Positions 1 to 9,215 of a DNA stretch of 64,000 nucleotides are shown in pieces. This DNA is from CBDATG01 sp965200145 (GTDB lineage: Bacteria; Chloroflexota; Dehalococcoidia; Lucifugimonadales; Lucifugimonadaceae). Each line of letters starts with the position of its first letter. Position 1 is the first letter of the stretch. The position numbers and the translations under genes were made by a program. The stretch spans positions 124,001-188,000 of the forward strand of contig CBDATG010000002.1 of assembly GCA_965200145.1 (NCBI GenBank). The letters run 5' to 3'. The notes below the pieces were generated by a model, which saw nothing but the letters and a program-made list of their open reading frames with translations, had not been told where the DNA came from and did no database searches.

Positions 1-801
1 GGCTCCGCTCTCGATTAAGTGCTGAACACCGGCATCGACAATGAGCCTGCCTAGACCAGTGCCTCGTCGTCCTGGCGACACCCCGACCATTTCTATGCGG
101 CCGTCGGATTCGTGTAGCGTTGTCCAGATGTATGCGCTCGGGTCCCGATCGTCTGCGTAGTAAGCGGTCAGGATCGGCGCAACTCCGGTCCGGTCGAAGT
201 CGTTGTTGACGCGCTCGGTGACCTCATCGTAGGTGTTAGGCGAGAATCCCCAACTACCTTCAAAGCAGAGATTATGCAGATTGGTCACTGCCACCATTTC
301 GTCGTGGTCGTTAAGGCGCGTCCGCCTCACAGTTACACCGTCACGCATCGGGGGTGTATCGGTGTCCAACCTTCTTGCATTTCCCCGCATCTTCCAAAAC
401 TCGCGCACGGCTTCAAACCCCGCGGCCAGGACGTTATCTCGCACATAGCTCGGTTCATGATGCTGGACTGCGATCTGTATTTGGGTCGAGTTGTCGTTTG
501 CGATGTCTTCTGCTCTAGCCACCGCGTCGGAGAGCATGACGGGATGGAAGTCTTCGTTGCCGGCGGTGACAGCGCATCCGATGACGATCCGATTGATGTT
601 GAGTTCCGGCTCGGTCAGCGAATAACCGCATGGCACATCCCCGCGAAACGCGAGAGACCATGCGCCGTTTTCTGGACTTATGCGTGACTCAGAGAGTGTG
701 GCATCGAGTTGGTCAGCATCCGCAACGCGCCAACTACGGTGGCCATGAGGCGGCAGTTTGGCGATCACCTCGAACAGTAACGGTACGTCGAGGCGGGACA
801 T
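1..801 (-). CDS. GNAT acetyltransferase, tandem-domain, 3' end off the window
   Basis: The reverse strand is open from position 801 to the left edge, giving about 267 codons without a stop. The visible C-terminal part carries the acetyl-CoA binding motif of GNAT N-acetyltransferases (GVSPGRRGTGLGRLIVDAG), preceded by a strand ending in EMV. The N-terminal half (MSRLDVPLLFEV onward) looks like a second, degenerate GNAT domain, as in mycothiol-synthase-type tandem GNATs; that comparison is inference. The start is set at ATG 799-801 because an in-frame stop lies a short way upstream (near 858-860) and no better start is present. The substrate cannot be read from the sequence. The gene is divergent from the ilv operon leader. 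Confidence 0.75.
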   Translation of the reverse strand, partial: MSRLDVPLLFEVIAKLPPHGHRSWRVADADQLDATLSESRISPENGAWSLAFRGDVPCGYSLTEPELNINRIVIGCAVTAGNEDFHPVMLSDAVARAEDIANDNSTQIQIAVQHHEPSYVRDNVLAAGFEAVREFWKMRGNARRLDTDTPPMRDGVTVRRTRLNDHDEMVAVTNLHNLCFEGSWGFSPNTYDEVTERVNNDFDRTGVAPILTAYYADDRDPSAYIWTTLHESDGRIEMVGVSPGRRGTGLGRLIVDAGVQHLIESGA

Positions 802-914
802 CTTGCGAATCTCTGTCAAGATGAGGTTACGTTGATATGACGCAGCGTGATCGCGTGCTCATTGTCGGATTCTCGCGGGAATCGTATGGCATAATTGATG
901 TTAAACGTGAAAGA
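802..914. other. divergent intergenic region before the T-box leader
   Basis: Contains the presumed promoters of the GNAT gene (-) and the ilv-leu operon (+). A CATAAT at 890-895 is the only -10-like hexamer I can point to; no good -35 accompanies it. Confidence 0.35.
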
Positions 915-1188
915 CAATGCTACGAATGGGAGTAGTACCGAATCACTGGCCGGCACTAGGGAGCACCCGTGTAACTGGAATCGGATGTGCGGCTAGCTCG
1001 GGAACTCGCCTGTTGAGCATGCGGCGTGAAACCTGACTTCGTGTCGGGCGCGTAGCGTTGCACGGAGAAGCCACGTTACGGCTGATCGAAAGCGGGTTGG
1101 CAGGACGCGCATCTGCCAATCAATCTAGGTGGTACCGCGGGGTAAGTCTCGTCCTAATCTCAACAATCAGGACGAGACTTTTTCTGTT
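915..1188 (+). ncRNA. T-box riboswitch leader, probable tRNA-Leu (CTC specifier)
   Basis: Landmarks of a transcriptional T-box leader occur in the right order. A GGGAGTAGTACC motif (AGTAGTA-type stem I element) lies at 928-939 and an AGGGAG bulge at 958-963. The specifier-loop pattern GAACTCGCCTGTTGAGC is at 1003-1019, with CTC at 1005-1007. The T-box sequence AGGTGGTACCGCGG is at 1127-1140, followed by a terminator at 1144-1183. In known T-boxes the triplet after GAA in this context is the specifier codon, so the expected effector is uncharged tRNA-Leu (anticodon GAG). The leader precedes ilvB by about 80 bases and would control the ilv-leu operon. A weak -10-like CATAAT lies at 890-895. Leader identity is strong; the specifier assignment is by pattern matching without a folded model. 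Confidence 0.88.
1144..1183 (+). terminator. T-box attenuator terminator hairpin
   Basis: A perfect 12-bp stem (AAGTCTCGTCCT at 1144-1155 with AGGACGAGACTT at 1169-1180) encloses a 13-nt loop and runs into TTTTT at 1179-1183. It sits directly after the T-box sequence, which would form the competing antiterminator when uncharged tRNA binds. Confidence 0.93.
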
Positions 1189-1267
1189 TATGCCGCCTTG
1201 TTTAAGTCTTGTCTGCTTGACACACGACTGATCCAACTCGAACCACAGAGAGCACATAGCACCTCAA

Positions 1268-2962
1268 ATGGCCAAGAAACTGACTGGCGGCGAGATCGTC
1301 TGCGAAGCACTCCTCAACGAGGGGGTCGAATTGGTGTTCGGCCTTCCCGGCGGTGCGATACTTCCGCTCTACGGCGTGCTGGGTCGTTACCCGCAGCTGC
1401 GCCACGTCCTCGTCAGGCACGAACAGGGCGCAGCACATGCCGCCGACGGTTTCTCGCGTGCCTCGGGCAAAGTGGGTGTAGCGATCGCAACGTCCGGACC
1501 GGGTGCTACGAACCTGATCACCGGACTTGCAACGGCGATGATGGACTCTGTTCCCATGGTCGCTATTACTGGCCAAGTAGGTCGCGCAGCGATAGGTACT
1601 GACGCGTTTCAGGAGACCGACATCACGGGAGCGACGATGCCTGTGACCAAGCACAACTACCTGGTGACGCGAGTCGAGGACTTAGGCAGGACGGTGCACG
1701 AAGCATTTCACATCGCCCGCACAGGTCGGCCGGGACCTGTGCTGATTGACATACCAAAGGATGTGCAGCAAGAGACGTGTGAGTATGACCCTGACACCGA
1801 TGGCAAGATTCGCCTGCCGGGTTACGACATACCGAGGCGTGCGGTTGACTCTGAGATAGAAGTTGCCGCGAAGTTGATCAGCGAATCGGAACGACCGGCG
1901 ATCCTCGCGGGTCACGGCGTGATAATCTCACGCGCATTTGACGAGCTGGCGCGATTGGCAGACAAGGGAGACATTCCTGTCGTTACGACGCTACTTGGCA
2001 TATCAGGGATTTCGGAAGACCATCGGCTACACGTTGGATTTCCCGGGATGCACGGCGAGGCATACGCGAGTCTGACCCTTGACGAAGCCGACTTGATCAT
2101 CGCTGCGGGAAGCAGGTTTGATGACCGCATCGTGGGTGACGCAAGTCGTTTCGCAACTGGCGCGAAGAAGATACACATCGACATTGATCCAGTTGAAATT
2201 AACAAAACCGTGCAGGTAGAAGCACCTGTTATCGGGAATCTCAAGGACGTGCTCGAGCAACTTGAAGCATCGATCGAGGCGGTCAATCGCCCTGAGTGGC
2301 TTCGCAGAGTTGAACACCTCAAGGCAGAGCATCCGTCGCACTTCATACCAGAGTCGGAGACACTGCTAGGGCAACATGTGATTCGCGGTATCTCAAATGT
2401 TACGGCTGGAAATGCGCTCATATGCACGGGGGTTGGCCAGCACCAGATGTGGGCGGCGCAACACTATCGCTTCACGCGGCCGAACTCATGGCTCTGTTCG
2501 GGCGGACTCGGAACCATGGGTTACGAGGTGCCGTCGGCAATAGGAGCTCAGTTCGCGCAACCCGAGTCGCTGGTCTGGTCCATCTGTGGTGATGGCGGAT
2601 TCCAGATGACGATGATGGAGCTTGCCACTGCGGTCGAGAACCAACTGCCAGTTAAGTACGCCATCATGAACAACAATCACCTCGGCATGATCACCCAGTG
2701 GCAGGAGATGTTCTACCTAGGCGATACACAGGCTGATGCCTACACGGCCAACCCAGACTTCGTGAAGCTCGCCGATGCGTTCGGGATCAAAGGAATGCGA
2801 GTCACCTCGCCTGACGACGTCGAGTCGGCAGTTGAGGAAGCGAACTTGCATCCCGGTCCGGTAGTGGTCGATTTTGTGATCGAAAAGGTTGACCACGTTT
2901 ACCCGATGATCCCGGCGGGCGGGAGCGTTCAAGAGCTCATGGAGGCTGAGATTGATCGGTAG
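1268..2962 (+). CDS. ilvB: acetolactate synthase, large (catalytic) subunit
   Basis: ThDP-dependent acetohydroxyacid synthase catalytic subunit, 564 residues, the usual length. It condenses two pyruvates, or pyruvate with 2-oxobutyrate, in the first common step of valine, leucine and isoleucine synthesis. Visible motifs are the N-terminal GLPGGAILPLYG segment, the catalytic glutamate in RHEQGAAHAADG, and the C-terminal ThDP/Mg motif GDGGFQMTMMEL ending in NNNHLGM. It is the first gene after the T-box leader and is followed 56 bases later by ilvN. The start ATG at 1268 gives the conserved N terminus MAKKLTGGEIVCEAL. Confidence 0.97.
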   Translation: MAKKLTGGEIVCEALLNEGVELVFGLPGGAILPLYGVLGRYPQLRHVLVRHEQGAAHAADGFSRASGKVGVAIATSGPGATNLITGLATAMMDSVPMVAITGQVGRAAIGTDAFQETDITGATMPVTKHNYLVTRVEDLGRTVHEAFHIARTGRPGPVLIDIPKDVQQETCEYDPDTDGKIRLPGYDIPRRAVDSEIEVAAKLISESERPAILAGHGVIISRAFDELARLADKGDIPVVTTLLGISGISEDHRLHVGFPGMHGEAYASLTLDEADLIIAAGSRFDDRIVGDASRFATGAKKIHIDIDPVEINKTVQVEAPVIGNLKDVLEQLEASIEAVNRPEWLRRVEHLKAEHPSHFIPESETLLGQHVIRGISNVTAGNALICTGVGQHQMWAAQHYRFTRPNSWLCSGGLGTMGYEVPSAIGAQFAQPESLVWSICGDGGFQMTMMELATAVENQLPVKYAIMNNNHLGMITQWQEMFYLGDTQADAYTANPDFVKLADAFGIKGMRVTSPDDVESAVEEANLHPGPVVVDFVIEKVDHVYPMIPAGGSVQELMEAEIDR

Positions 2963-3018
2963 CGCGAAAACGATGCCGGTATCGCGGCTGGGTCGGATGC
3001 GATAGGAGACTACTCGGC

Positions 3019-3618
3019 ATGACGCAGACAACAGGCTTTGAAGCGCGAACGGTAACGGCCCTCGTTGAAGACCGTCCAGGAGTCTTGGCGCGCATCGCGG
3101 GACTTTGCAGGCGACGAGGATTGAATATCGCAAGCTTGGCAGTGGGACGCTCCGAAACGGCAGGATTGTCGCGCATGACCTTCGTGCTTGAGGGTCCCGC
3201 GTTGGTCGTGCAACACATGGCGTTGCAGTTCGATCGATTAGTCAACGTCGTGCAAGCCAAAGACATCACCGAACGTAACCACATATGGCGTGAGCTCGCG
3301 CTGATCAAAGTTGCGACAAAGCATGACACGCGAGTGGAACTCCTTGAGCTAGCGCGCGTTTACCGAGCCCACATCATTGACATAGGAGTAGGTAGCGTCA
3401 CGATGGAGATAACTGGCGGGCGAGACAAGATCAACTCGTTGATCGAGCTGCTGCGACCCTATGAAGTGATTGAAGTCATGCGTACCGGCCGCGTGGCGGT
3501 GGAGCGCGCCACCCTGATCGAGGGTGAGAACGACGGCGAGTTCCAAGCAGGTCGGGAATGGCTCGACGGATTGCAACATGAATATGAGTACTCAACCCAC
3601 CAGTCCGGCAGCGTCTAG
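3019..3618 (+). CDS. ilvN: acetolactate synthase, small regulatory subunit
   Basis: Regulatory subunit of acetohydroxyacid synthase, 199 residues. The N-terminal ACT domain (TALVEDRPGVLARIAGLCRRRG, about residues 13-35) is the valine-binding type. The second domain contains the usual ELALIKV...RVELLELARVYRAHIIDIG and ends in a YEVIEVMRTGRVAVER segment. The family is commonly 160-175 residues, so about 25-30 residues at the C terminus are extra. It lies between ilvB and ilvC in the same operon. Confidence 0.95.
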   Translation: MTQTTGFEARTVTALVEDRPGVLARIAGLCRRRGLNIASLAVGRSETAGLSRMTFVLEGPALVVQHMALQFDRLVNVVQAKDITERNHIWRELALIKVATKHDTRVELLELARVYRAHIIDIGVGSVTMEITGGRDKINSLIELLRPYEVIEVMRTGRVAVERATLIEGENDGEFQAGREWLDGLQHEYEYSTHQSGSV

Positions 3619-3677
3619 GAACCCGCGCTGCCCCACAAGTGCACTAAACAGCAATCAGGAAGGAAACCAAACGGATT

Positions 3678-4676
3678 ATGGCGACACTTTACTACGATTC
3701 CGATATCGATAGCTCGCCGCTAGAGGGGGCGACGATGGCCGTCATTGGCTACGGTTCCCAAGGACATGCCCATGCGCTCAACGCTAAGGATAGCGGTCTG
3801 CATGTGATCGTTGGGCTCTATGACGGCAGCAGTAGCCGTGCCAAAGCCGAATCCGACGGGCTTGAAGTCGTATCAAACGCCGAGGCAGCGAAGCGCGCCG
3901 ACCTAGTGGCATTCTGTCTGCCAGACACCGTCCAAGCGCGCGTCTATCGCGAAGACATTGAGCCGAACCTATCGGCAGGCCAGACGTTGTTGTTCGCTCA
4001 CGGTTTCACGATCCACTACGAGCAGATCGCGCCGCCGGAAGATGTAAACGTTGTGATGATCGCTCCGAAGGCACCTGGTCATCGCGTGCGCGCTGTGTTT
4101 GAGCGAGGGTTGGGCGTGCCGTGTCTTGTTGCAGTCCATCAAGATGCCACGGGTAACGCGTTGCAGACCGCCTTGGCCTACGGCAAAGGTATCGGTGGTG
4201 GAAGGGCCGGCATCTTAACGACCACCTTTGAGGAGGAGACCGAGACGGATCTCTTTGGTGAACAAGCGGTACTGTGCGGAGGTGTGACGCAGTTGATCAA
4301 GACGGCTTACGAAGTGTTGACAGAGGCCGGCTATCAGCCAGAATCGGCATACTTCGAGGTACTACACGAGTTGAAGCTCATCGTGGACCTGATCTACCAA
4401 GGCGGTTTGGAGTACATGCGCTACTCCGTTAGCGATACGGCGGAGTATGGCGACTACAGCCGTGGCCCGGTGATTATCGACTCGTCGGTGAAAGAGAACA
4501 TGCAGAAAGTTCTCGATGACATTCAGTCGGGGCGTTTCGCTCGGGAGTGGATTGCCGAGAACGACGAGGGATTGCATCGATTCAGGCAATTGCGACAGGA
4601 GAATCTTGAGCACCCGATTGAAGGTATCGGCAAGGAGTTGCGAGCCATGATGCCATGGCTCGAGTCAACGACGTAG
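3678..4676 (+). CDS. ilvC: ketol-acid reductoisomerase (class I)
   Basis: NAD(P)H-dependent Mg enzyme that isomerises and reduces 2-acetolactate and 2-aceto-2-hydroxybutyrate; 332 residues, typical of the short class I form. The Rossmann motif GYGSQGHAHALNAKDSG lies near residues 25-41. Downstream are the PKAPGHRVR motif and the acidic metal-binding region DLFGEQAVLCGG, then the conserved EVLHELKLIVDLIYQGG. The cofactor-specificity loop reads GLYDGSSSRAKA, with several serines and an arginine, which suggests but does not prove NADPH use. Start ATG 3678 gives MATLYYDSDID. Confidence 0.97.
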   Translation: MATLYYDSDIDSSPLEGATMAVIGYGSQGHAHALNAKDSGLHVIVGLYDGSSSRAKAESDGLEVVSNAEAAKRADLVAFCLPDTVQARVYREDIEPNLSAGQTLLFAHGFTIHYEQIAPPEDVNVVMIAPKAPGHRVRAVFERGLGVPCLVAVHQDATGNALQTALAYGKGIGGGRAGILTTTFEEETETDLFGEQAVLCGGVTQLIKTAYEVLTEAGYQPESAYFEVLHELKLIVDLIYQGGLEYMRYSVSDTAEYGDYSRGPVIIDSSVKENMQKVLDDIQSGRFAREWIAENDEGLHRFRQLRQENLEHPIEGIGKELRAMMPWLESTT

Positions 4677-4768
4677 GAGATCGCGCATCGATGGAGACAG
4701 GCGAAGCGTGACTTCATGCGCGTCGGAACTCACAGCGGGGCACATCAGCTGCAAGGACGGTTTGCACC

Positions 4769-6355
4769 ATGACTACCGCGACAGTTAACACAACAGATAT
4801 AGACAGCGTGATGATCTTTGACACGACGCTCCGCGACGGTGAGCAATCCGCGGGCGCGGGCCTAACGGTTGCAGAGAAGCTACGGATCGCACATCAGCTG
4901 GCACGGCTCAATGTCGATGTGATTGAAGCAGGATTTGCAGGCAGTTCGCCGGGAGACTTCGAGGCCGTGCGACGCATTTCGCACGAGGTCAGTGGTCCAG
5001 TCATTTGCTCGCTGGCACGGGCAGTTGACAGCGATATTGATGACGCAGCGAGAGCTCTTGAAGGCGCAGACCGCCCGCGAATCCACACATTCATATCGTC
5101 GTCCGACATTCATCTGATGCACCAGATGCGACGTGATCGAGAGACGATCATGGACATGGCGGTGTCAGCGGTGGCGCGCGCACGGACTTACTGCGATGAC
5201 GTTGAGTTCTCTCCGATGGATGCAACTAGGACTGTGCCAGAGTACCTATACGCCATGTTGGAGGCGGCAATATCGGCGGGCGCTACCACGGTCAACGTGC
5301 CCGATACAGTTGGCTACTCGAACCCTGAGGAGTTCGGTGCTCTGATTCGTGGAGTCTTCGACAATGTATCGAACATTGATCGGGCCACAGTGAGTGTGCA
5401 TTGCCACAACGACCTAGGCATGTCGGTTGCCAATTCTCTGGCGGCGGTAGAAAACGGGGCGCGGCAGATTGAGGGTTGCATCAACGGCTTAGGAGAACGC
5501 GCCGGTAACGCCGCACTCGAAGAAGTCATCATGGCGTTGAATACGCGTCGCGACCACTACAAGGTGCACACTGGTGTAGATACAAGTGAGATTTGCTCCA
5601 CGAGTCGCCTCATCAGCTCGATCTTTGGATTCCCTGTCCAATACAACAAGGCAATAGTCGGTCAGAACGCTTTCCGCCACTCGTCGGGAATCCACCAGGA
5701 CGGTTACTTGAAGGAGCGAACGACGTTCGAGATCATGCACCCTGAAACCGTCGGTTGGCGCGGTGAGGTGTTGGTGCTTGGAAAACTGTCGGGCAGGGCG
5801 GGTTTGCGACGGCGGCTCTTCGATTTGGGATACAACTTGGACGACGACGACCTGGACAACGTCTTCCTAGCGTTTAAGGACCTGGCCGATCAGAAGAAGG
5901 AAATTACTGACGCTGACCTCGAGGCTTTGATGCGCGAGCAACATCGCTATGCGGATACACATCGCCGCTACATCTTGGGCCGAGTCCACGTTGAGTGTGG
6001 TAACGATCAACAACCAACAGCACAGGTATCGATGCAGATGCCGGATGAGACGACAAAGGACGCAGAGGCGACCGGCACCGGCCCTGTGGACGCTGTTTGC
6101 AAGGCGATCGACATGATGGTCGCGCTCGATGTTGAGCTGTCGGAGTTCTCTGTGAACTCAGTGACCGAGGGAATAGATGCCATAGGTGAGGTCACGATTC
6201 GCATCGACCACGAAAATTCAACGTACTCAGGCCGCGGTTCAGATACCGATATTGTTGTGGCATCGGCGAAGGCCTATGTCAACGCAATAAATAGAGCATT
6301 GATGATCACCGAGCTGAGCGGCCACCAACGCGTCGGTTGGTCGGAGGCGGAGTGA
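4769..6355 (+). CDS. leuA: 2-isopropylmalate synthase
   Basis: First committed enzyme of leucine synthesis: acetyl-CoA plus 3-methyl-2-oxobutanoate gives 2-isopropylmalate. It has 528 residues with a TIM-barrel catalytic domain at the N terminus (FDTTLRDGEQSAGAGLT near residues 17-33; HCHNDLGMSVANSLAAVENG and GCINGLGERAGNA further on, carrying metal-binding histidines). A linker follows, then a C-terminal LeuA dimer domain (about 405-520) that usually confers leucine feedback inhibition. The GLGERAGN signature separates it from homocitrate synthase only tentatively; the leucine operon context settles the assignment. Confidence 0.95.
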   Translation: MTTATVNTTDIDSVMIFDTTLRDGEQSAGAGLTVAEKLRIAHQLARLNVDVIEAGFAGSSPGDFEAVRRISHEVSGPVICSLARAVDSDIDDAARALEGADRPRIHTFISSSDIHLMHQMRRDRETIMDMAVSAVARARTYCDDVEFSPMDATRTVPEYLYAMLEAAISAGATTVNVPDTVGYSNPEEFGALIRGVFDNVSNIDRATVSVHCHNDLGMSVANSLAAVENGARQIEGCINGLGERAGNAALEEVIMALNTRRDHYKVHTGVDTSEICSTSRLISSIFGFPVQYNKAIVGQNAFRHSSGIHQDGYLKERTTFEIMHPETVGWRGEVLVLGKLSGRAGLRRRLFDLGYNLDDDDLDNVFLAFKDLADQKKEITDADLEALMREQHRYADTHRRYILGRVHVECGNDQQPTAQVSMQMPDETTKDAEATGTGPVDAVCKAIDMMVALDVELSEFSVNSVTEGIDAIGEVTIRIDHENSTYSGRGSDTDIVVASAKAYVNAINRALMITELSGHQRVGWSEAE

Positions 6356-6434
6356 ACTCAATTGCAGCGGCCACATCAGGTGTAATGTGGTCGCAATTGT
6401 CTCGCCGCAACACGAATCAAGGAGCAGTCGCCTA

Positions 6435-7838
6435 ATGGGCAAGACGATGTTTGAGAAGATCTGGGATTCGCACGTGGTCGCGGAGCCAGACGGTGAGCCG
6501 GCCGTGGTGTACATCGACCTGCACTTGGTCCACGAAGTCACGTCTCCGCAAGCCTTTGAAGGTCTGCGGATTGCTGGCAGAAAAGTGCGCCGACCCGATC
6601 TGACGATCTCAACGGTCGACCACAACGTCCCCACAGATGAGACGCGTGCTGAGGTGATAAGAGACCCGATAGCGCGCCAACAGGTAGAGGCTTTGCGCGC
6701 GAATTGCCGGGACTTCGGCATTACGCTCTTCGATGTGGCCGATGTTGAACAGGGCATCGTGCACGTCATCGGACCGGAGCAGGGATACACTCAACCGGGC
6801 ATGACGATAGTCTGTGGCGATTCGCATACGTCGACGCACGGTGCTTTCGGCGCGTTGGCATTCGGCATCGGTACTTCCGAAGTGGAGCACGTACTCGCGA
6901 CACAGACTTTGCGGCAACGTCGCCCAAAAACGATGGAGATCCGATTCAACGGCGAGTTGCAACGCGGAGTAGAGGCCAAAGACATGATCTTGGCGGCGAT
7001 CGGTAAGATGGGAACGGCCGGTGGCACGGGGCACGTCATCGAGTACACCGGTGACGCGGTTCGATCCTTGAACATGGAAGGTCGCATGACGATCTGCAAC
7101 ATGACGATTGAAGGCGGAGCGAGGGCCGGGATGATTGCTCCCGATGAGACCACGTTTGAGTGGATGCGCGGCCGGCCCAGGGTGCCTAAAGGTGAAGACT
7201 TTGACAGGAGCACGGCCGATTGGTCTGAGTTGCAAACTGATGCAGATGCCGAGTACGACTCTCTGGTGGAGGTAGAGTGCGTTGAACTGGAACCGCACGT
7301 CAGTTGGGGAACGAACCCCGGACAAGTGGCACCGGTTTCTGATGTCGTTCCTGATCCGTCTGACTTTGAGGACCCGGCCGACCAGGAGTCGGCAGGTCGA
7401 GCGCTGGAGTACATGGGCTTGACCGCTGGAACCGCGATACAGGACATTCGCTTGGATCGAGTGTTTATCGGTTCATGCACGAATGCCCGGCTGGAGGACC
7501 TGCGTTCGGCCGCCGAGGTTGTGAGAGGCAGAAAGGTGGCGGATTCCGTTCGCGCTCAGGTGATGCCTGGCTCGACCCTTACGAAGCTTCACGCCGAAAA
7601 GGAAGGGTTGGCCGACGCGTTCAAGGATGCTGGCTTCGAGTGGCGCGAATCCGGATGCTCGATGTGTCTCGGTATGAACCCCGACATTCTGTCTCCGGGT
7701 GAGCGGTGTGCTTCCACATCAAACCGCAATTTTGAAGGTCGGCAAGGCAAGGGCGGCAGGACACATCTGGTTTCGCCTGCCATGGCTGCCGCGGCTGCGA
7801 TAGAAGGCCGATTCGTTGATGTACGCGAGTGGGCGTGA
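6435..7838 (+). CDS. leuC: 3-isopropylmalate dehydratase, large subunit
   Basis: Aconitase-family large subunit that isomerises 2- to 3-isopropylmalate together with LeuD; 467 residues, the normal length for the LeuC1 type. [4Fe-4S] ligands are seen in FIGSCTNARLEDL and GCSMCLGMNPD, followed by the conserved RNFEGRQGKGGRTHLVSP. ATG 6435 is preferred over an upstream in-frame codon at 6387 because MGKTMFEKIWDSHVV is the conserved N terminus and an AGGAG-like sequence precedes it. leuD does not follow directly: a membrane-protein gene lies between them. Confidence 0.96.
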   Translation: MGKTMFEKIWDSHVVAEPDGEPAVVYIDLHLVHEVTSPQAFEGLRIAGRKVRRPDLTISTVDHNVPTDETRAEVIRDPIARQQVEALRANCRDFGITLFDVADVEQGIVHVIGPEQGYTQPGMTIVCGDSHTSTHGAFGALAFGIGTSEVEHVLATQTLRQRRPKTMEIRFNGELQRGVEAKDMILAAIGKMGTAGGTGHVIEYTGDAVRSLNMEGRMTICNMTIEGGARAGMIAPDETTFEWMRGRPRVPKGEDFDRSTADWSELQTDADAEYDSLVEVECVELEPHVSWGTNPGQVAPVSDVVPDPSDFEDPADQESAGRALEYMGLTAGTAIQDIRLDRVFIGSCTNARLEDLRSAAEVVRGRKVADSVRAQVMPGSTLTKLHAEKEGLADAFKDAGFEWRESGCSMCLGMNPDILSPGERCASTSNRNFEGRQGKGGRTHLVSPAMAAAAAIEGRFVDVREWA

Positions 7839-7851
7839 GAGGCGATAACCG

Positions 7852-9174
7852 TTGACGACCGAACCTGACGGCGACCCGAAACAGGGCGATGACGCCACAA
7901 AGTCTGGCAGGAGGCAGAGGTCGCGCGGTGGTGAGCAGCTAGGCGGGATCTACGCTCCGCCAACGAGCCGCGGTGCGGAGTATTCCCGCGGCGCAACTGA
8001 TGATGCGAAACGTCGTGGATTCTTCTCCCGATTAACCGGTCGACATCGTATTGACGAGATACGCGCCGAGAGGCTCAGGCCATACCAGTACGAATCGAAC
8101 GAGCAGTCGCTCCGTTGGACAGCTGTGACCATGGGAATCTGGTGCTGTGTGATGGCGTTTCTGGTGTTTACCGACTGGCGCAACGGGCAGCAATATGCAG
8201 ATTGGGTCAACACTGGCATAACTACAATACCGCCTTCTAACAACCTGGAGGCTCAAGTGGAGCCGGTCAGGGTGGCGGCATGGCGAGACGGCGGTGATGC
8301 CATGCACTGTGCATATCTGGGTGGCCGTGCGACTTCGTCAGTATGTCCCGAGGGCGAGTTGCCGATTGATCAAGTTGATGCATTCATATCAGAGCGCGAC
8401 GATTACAGATGCTTCCAGTGGGATGGTGAAACGGGTCTCTGCTCAGCCGTCTGGACATCGCGCGCCGTTGTAGAGTTCGCCCGCATCGAGGGCTTCGACT
8501 GTCCCGACGGTAAGTCGGTCTTCGATGCCATCGTAGAGGAACAAGCATCATCTGGATGCGATCGCGTGTTCGCAATTGGTGAGGAATTTCAAGGTTCGCA
8601 AAGCAGGTCGCAGCTGATCTGGTTGTTCGTGGTGCTGATTGGTTTCGTTGTGGCGTTTCCCTACTTGTCGACGATCCACCGAGCTAGTCGCAATCTCTTG
8701 ACTCTGAAGTCCAGAGGTCAGAAGCATCGCCCAGAGTGGGCAGTATTGCACCACTTCATTCCGTTTTTCAATCTCGTCATGCCGGGTTTGGTGCTTCGGG
8801 AGCTTTTCCGTGGTAGCGACCCTCGCGTTGGGCAGGAAGACGAGGAAGAGTGGAAACAGTCGGGACGCAACCATCCGATCGCATACTTGTGGCACCTGTT
8901 GTGGTTTTTCGCGTTGTGGATGAACCCGATTGTGCTTCCAAGGCTCTTCAGCTCTACGAACCTGCCAGACCTTGTCCGCACCAACACCCTCCTACTAACC
9001 GGAGACCTGGTGCTTTTGGCACTCGGCATAGTCGGTGTGCTCATGCTGTTGCAGCTACATAGATGGCAACACGAACGCCATGGCATTGTTGGGTTGATTA
9101 CGGTTACGCCTCCGCAGCCTATAGACCCGTTGCAGGAAGCGATGGCGAAGCGAGATTCCGAGCGCGAAGACTAA
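7852..9174 (+). CDS. membrane protein with DUF4328-like domain, between leuC and leuD
   Basis: A 440-residue protein with no enzymatic assignment. It starts at TTG 7852, 13 bases after leuC, with AGAGG upstream. The first ~85 residues are polar and basic, then a membrane segment follows near 89-108. Next is an extracytoplasmic stretch of about 140 residues with spaced cysteines (HCAYLGG, VCPEG, RCFQWDG, LCSAVW, DCPDGK, GCDRV). Three further membrane segments lie near 248-268, 345-370 and 380-405. The block HRASRNLLTLKSRG...PEWAVLHHFIPFFNLVMPGLVLREL resembles DUF4328. Its codon use and spacing look like part of the operon, but a role in leucine synthesis is not evident. Confidence 0.7.
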   Translation: MTTEPDGDPKQGDDATKSGRRQRSRGGEQLGGIYAPPTSRGAEYSRGATDDAKRRGFFSRLTGRHRIDEIRAERLRPYQYESNEQSLRWTAVTMGIWCCVMAFLVFTDWRNGQQYADWVNTGITTIPPSNNLEAQVEPVRVAAWRDGGDAMHCAYLGGRATSSVCPEGELPIDQVDAFISERDDYRCFQWDGETGLCSAVWTSRAVVEFARIEGFDCPDGKSVFDAIVEEQASSGCDRVFAIGEEFQGSQSRSQLIWLFVVLIGFVVAFPYLSTIHRASRNLLTLKSRGQKHRPEWAVLHHFIPFFNLVMPGLVLRELFRGSDPRVGQEDEEEWKQSGRNHPIAYLWHLLWFFALWMNPIVLPRLFSSTNLPDLVRTNTLLLTGDLVLLALGIVGVLMLLQLHRWQHERHGIVGLITVTPPQPIDPLQEAMAKRDSERED

Positions 9175-9215
9175 ACTGGACAAGAATGGATTCATCCTAC
9201 AGGGAGGATTGACAC

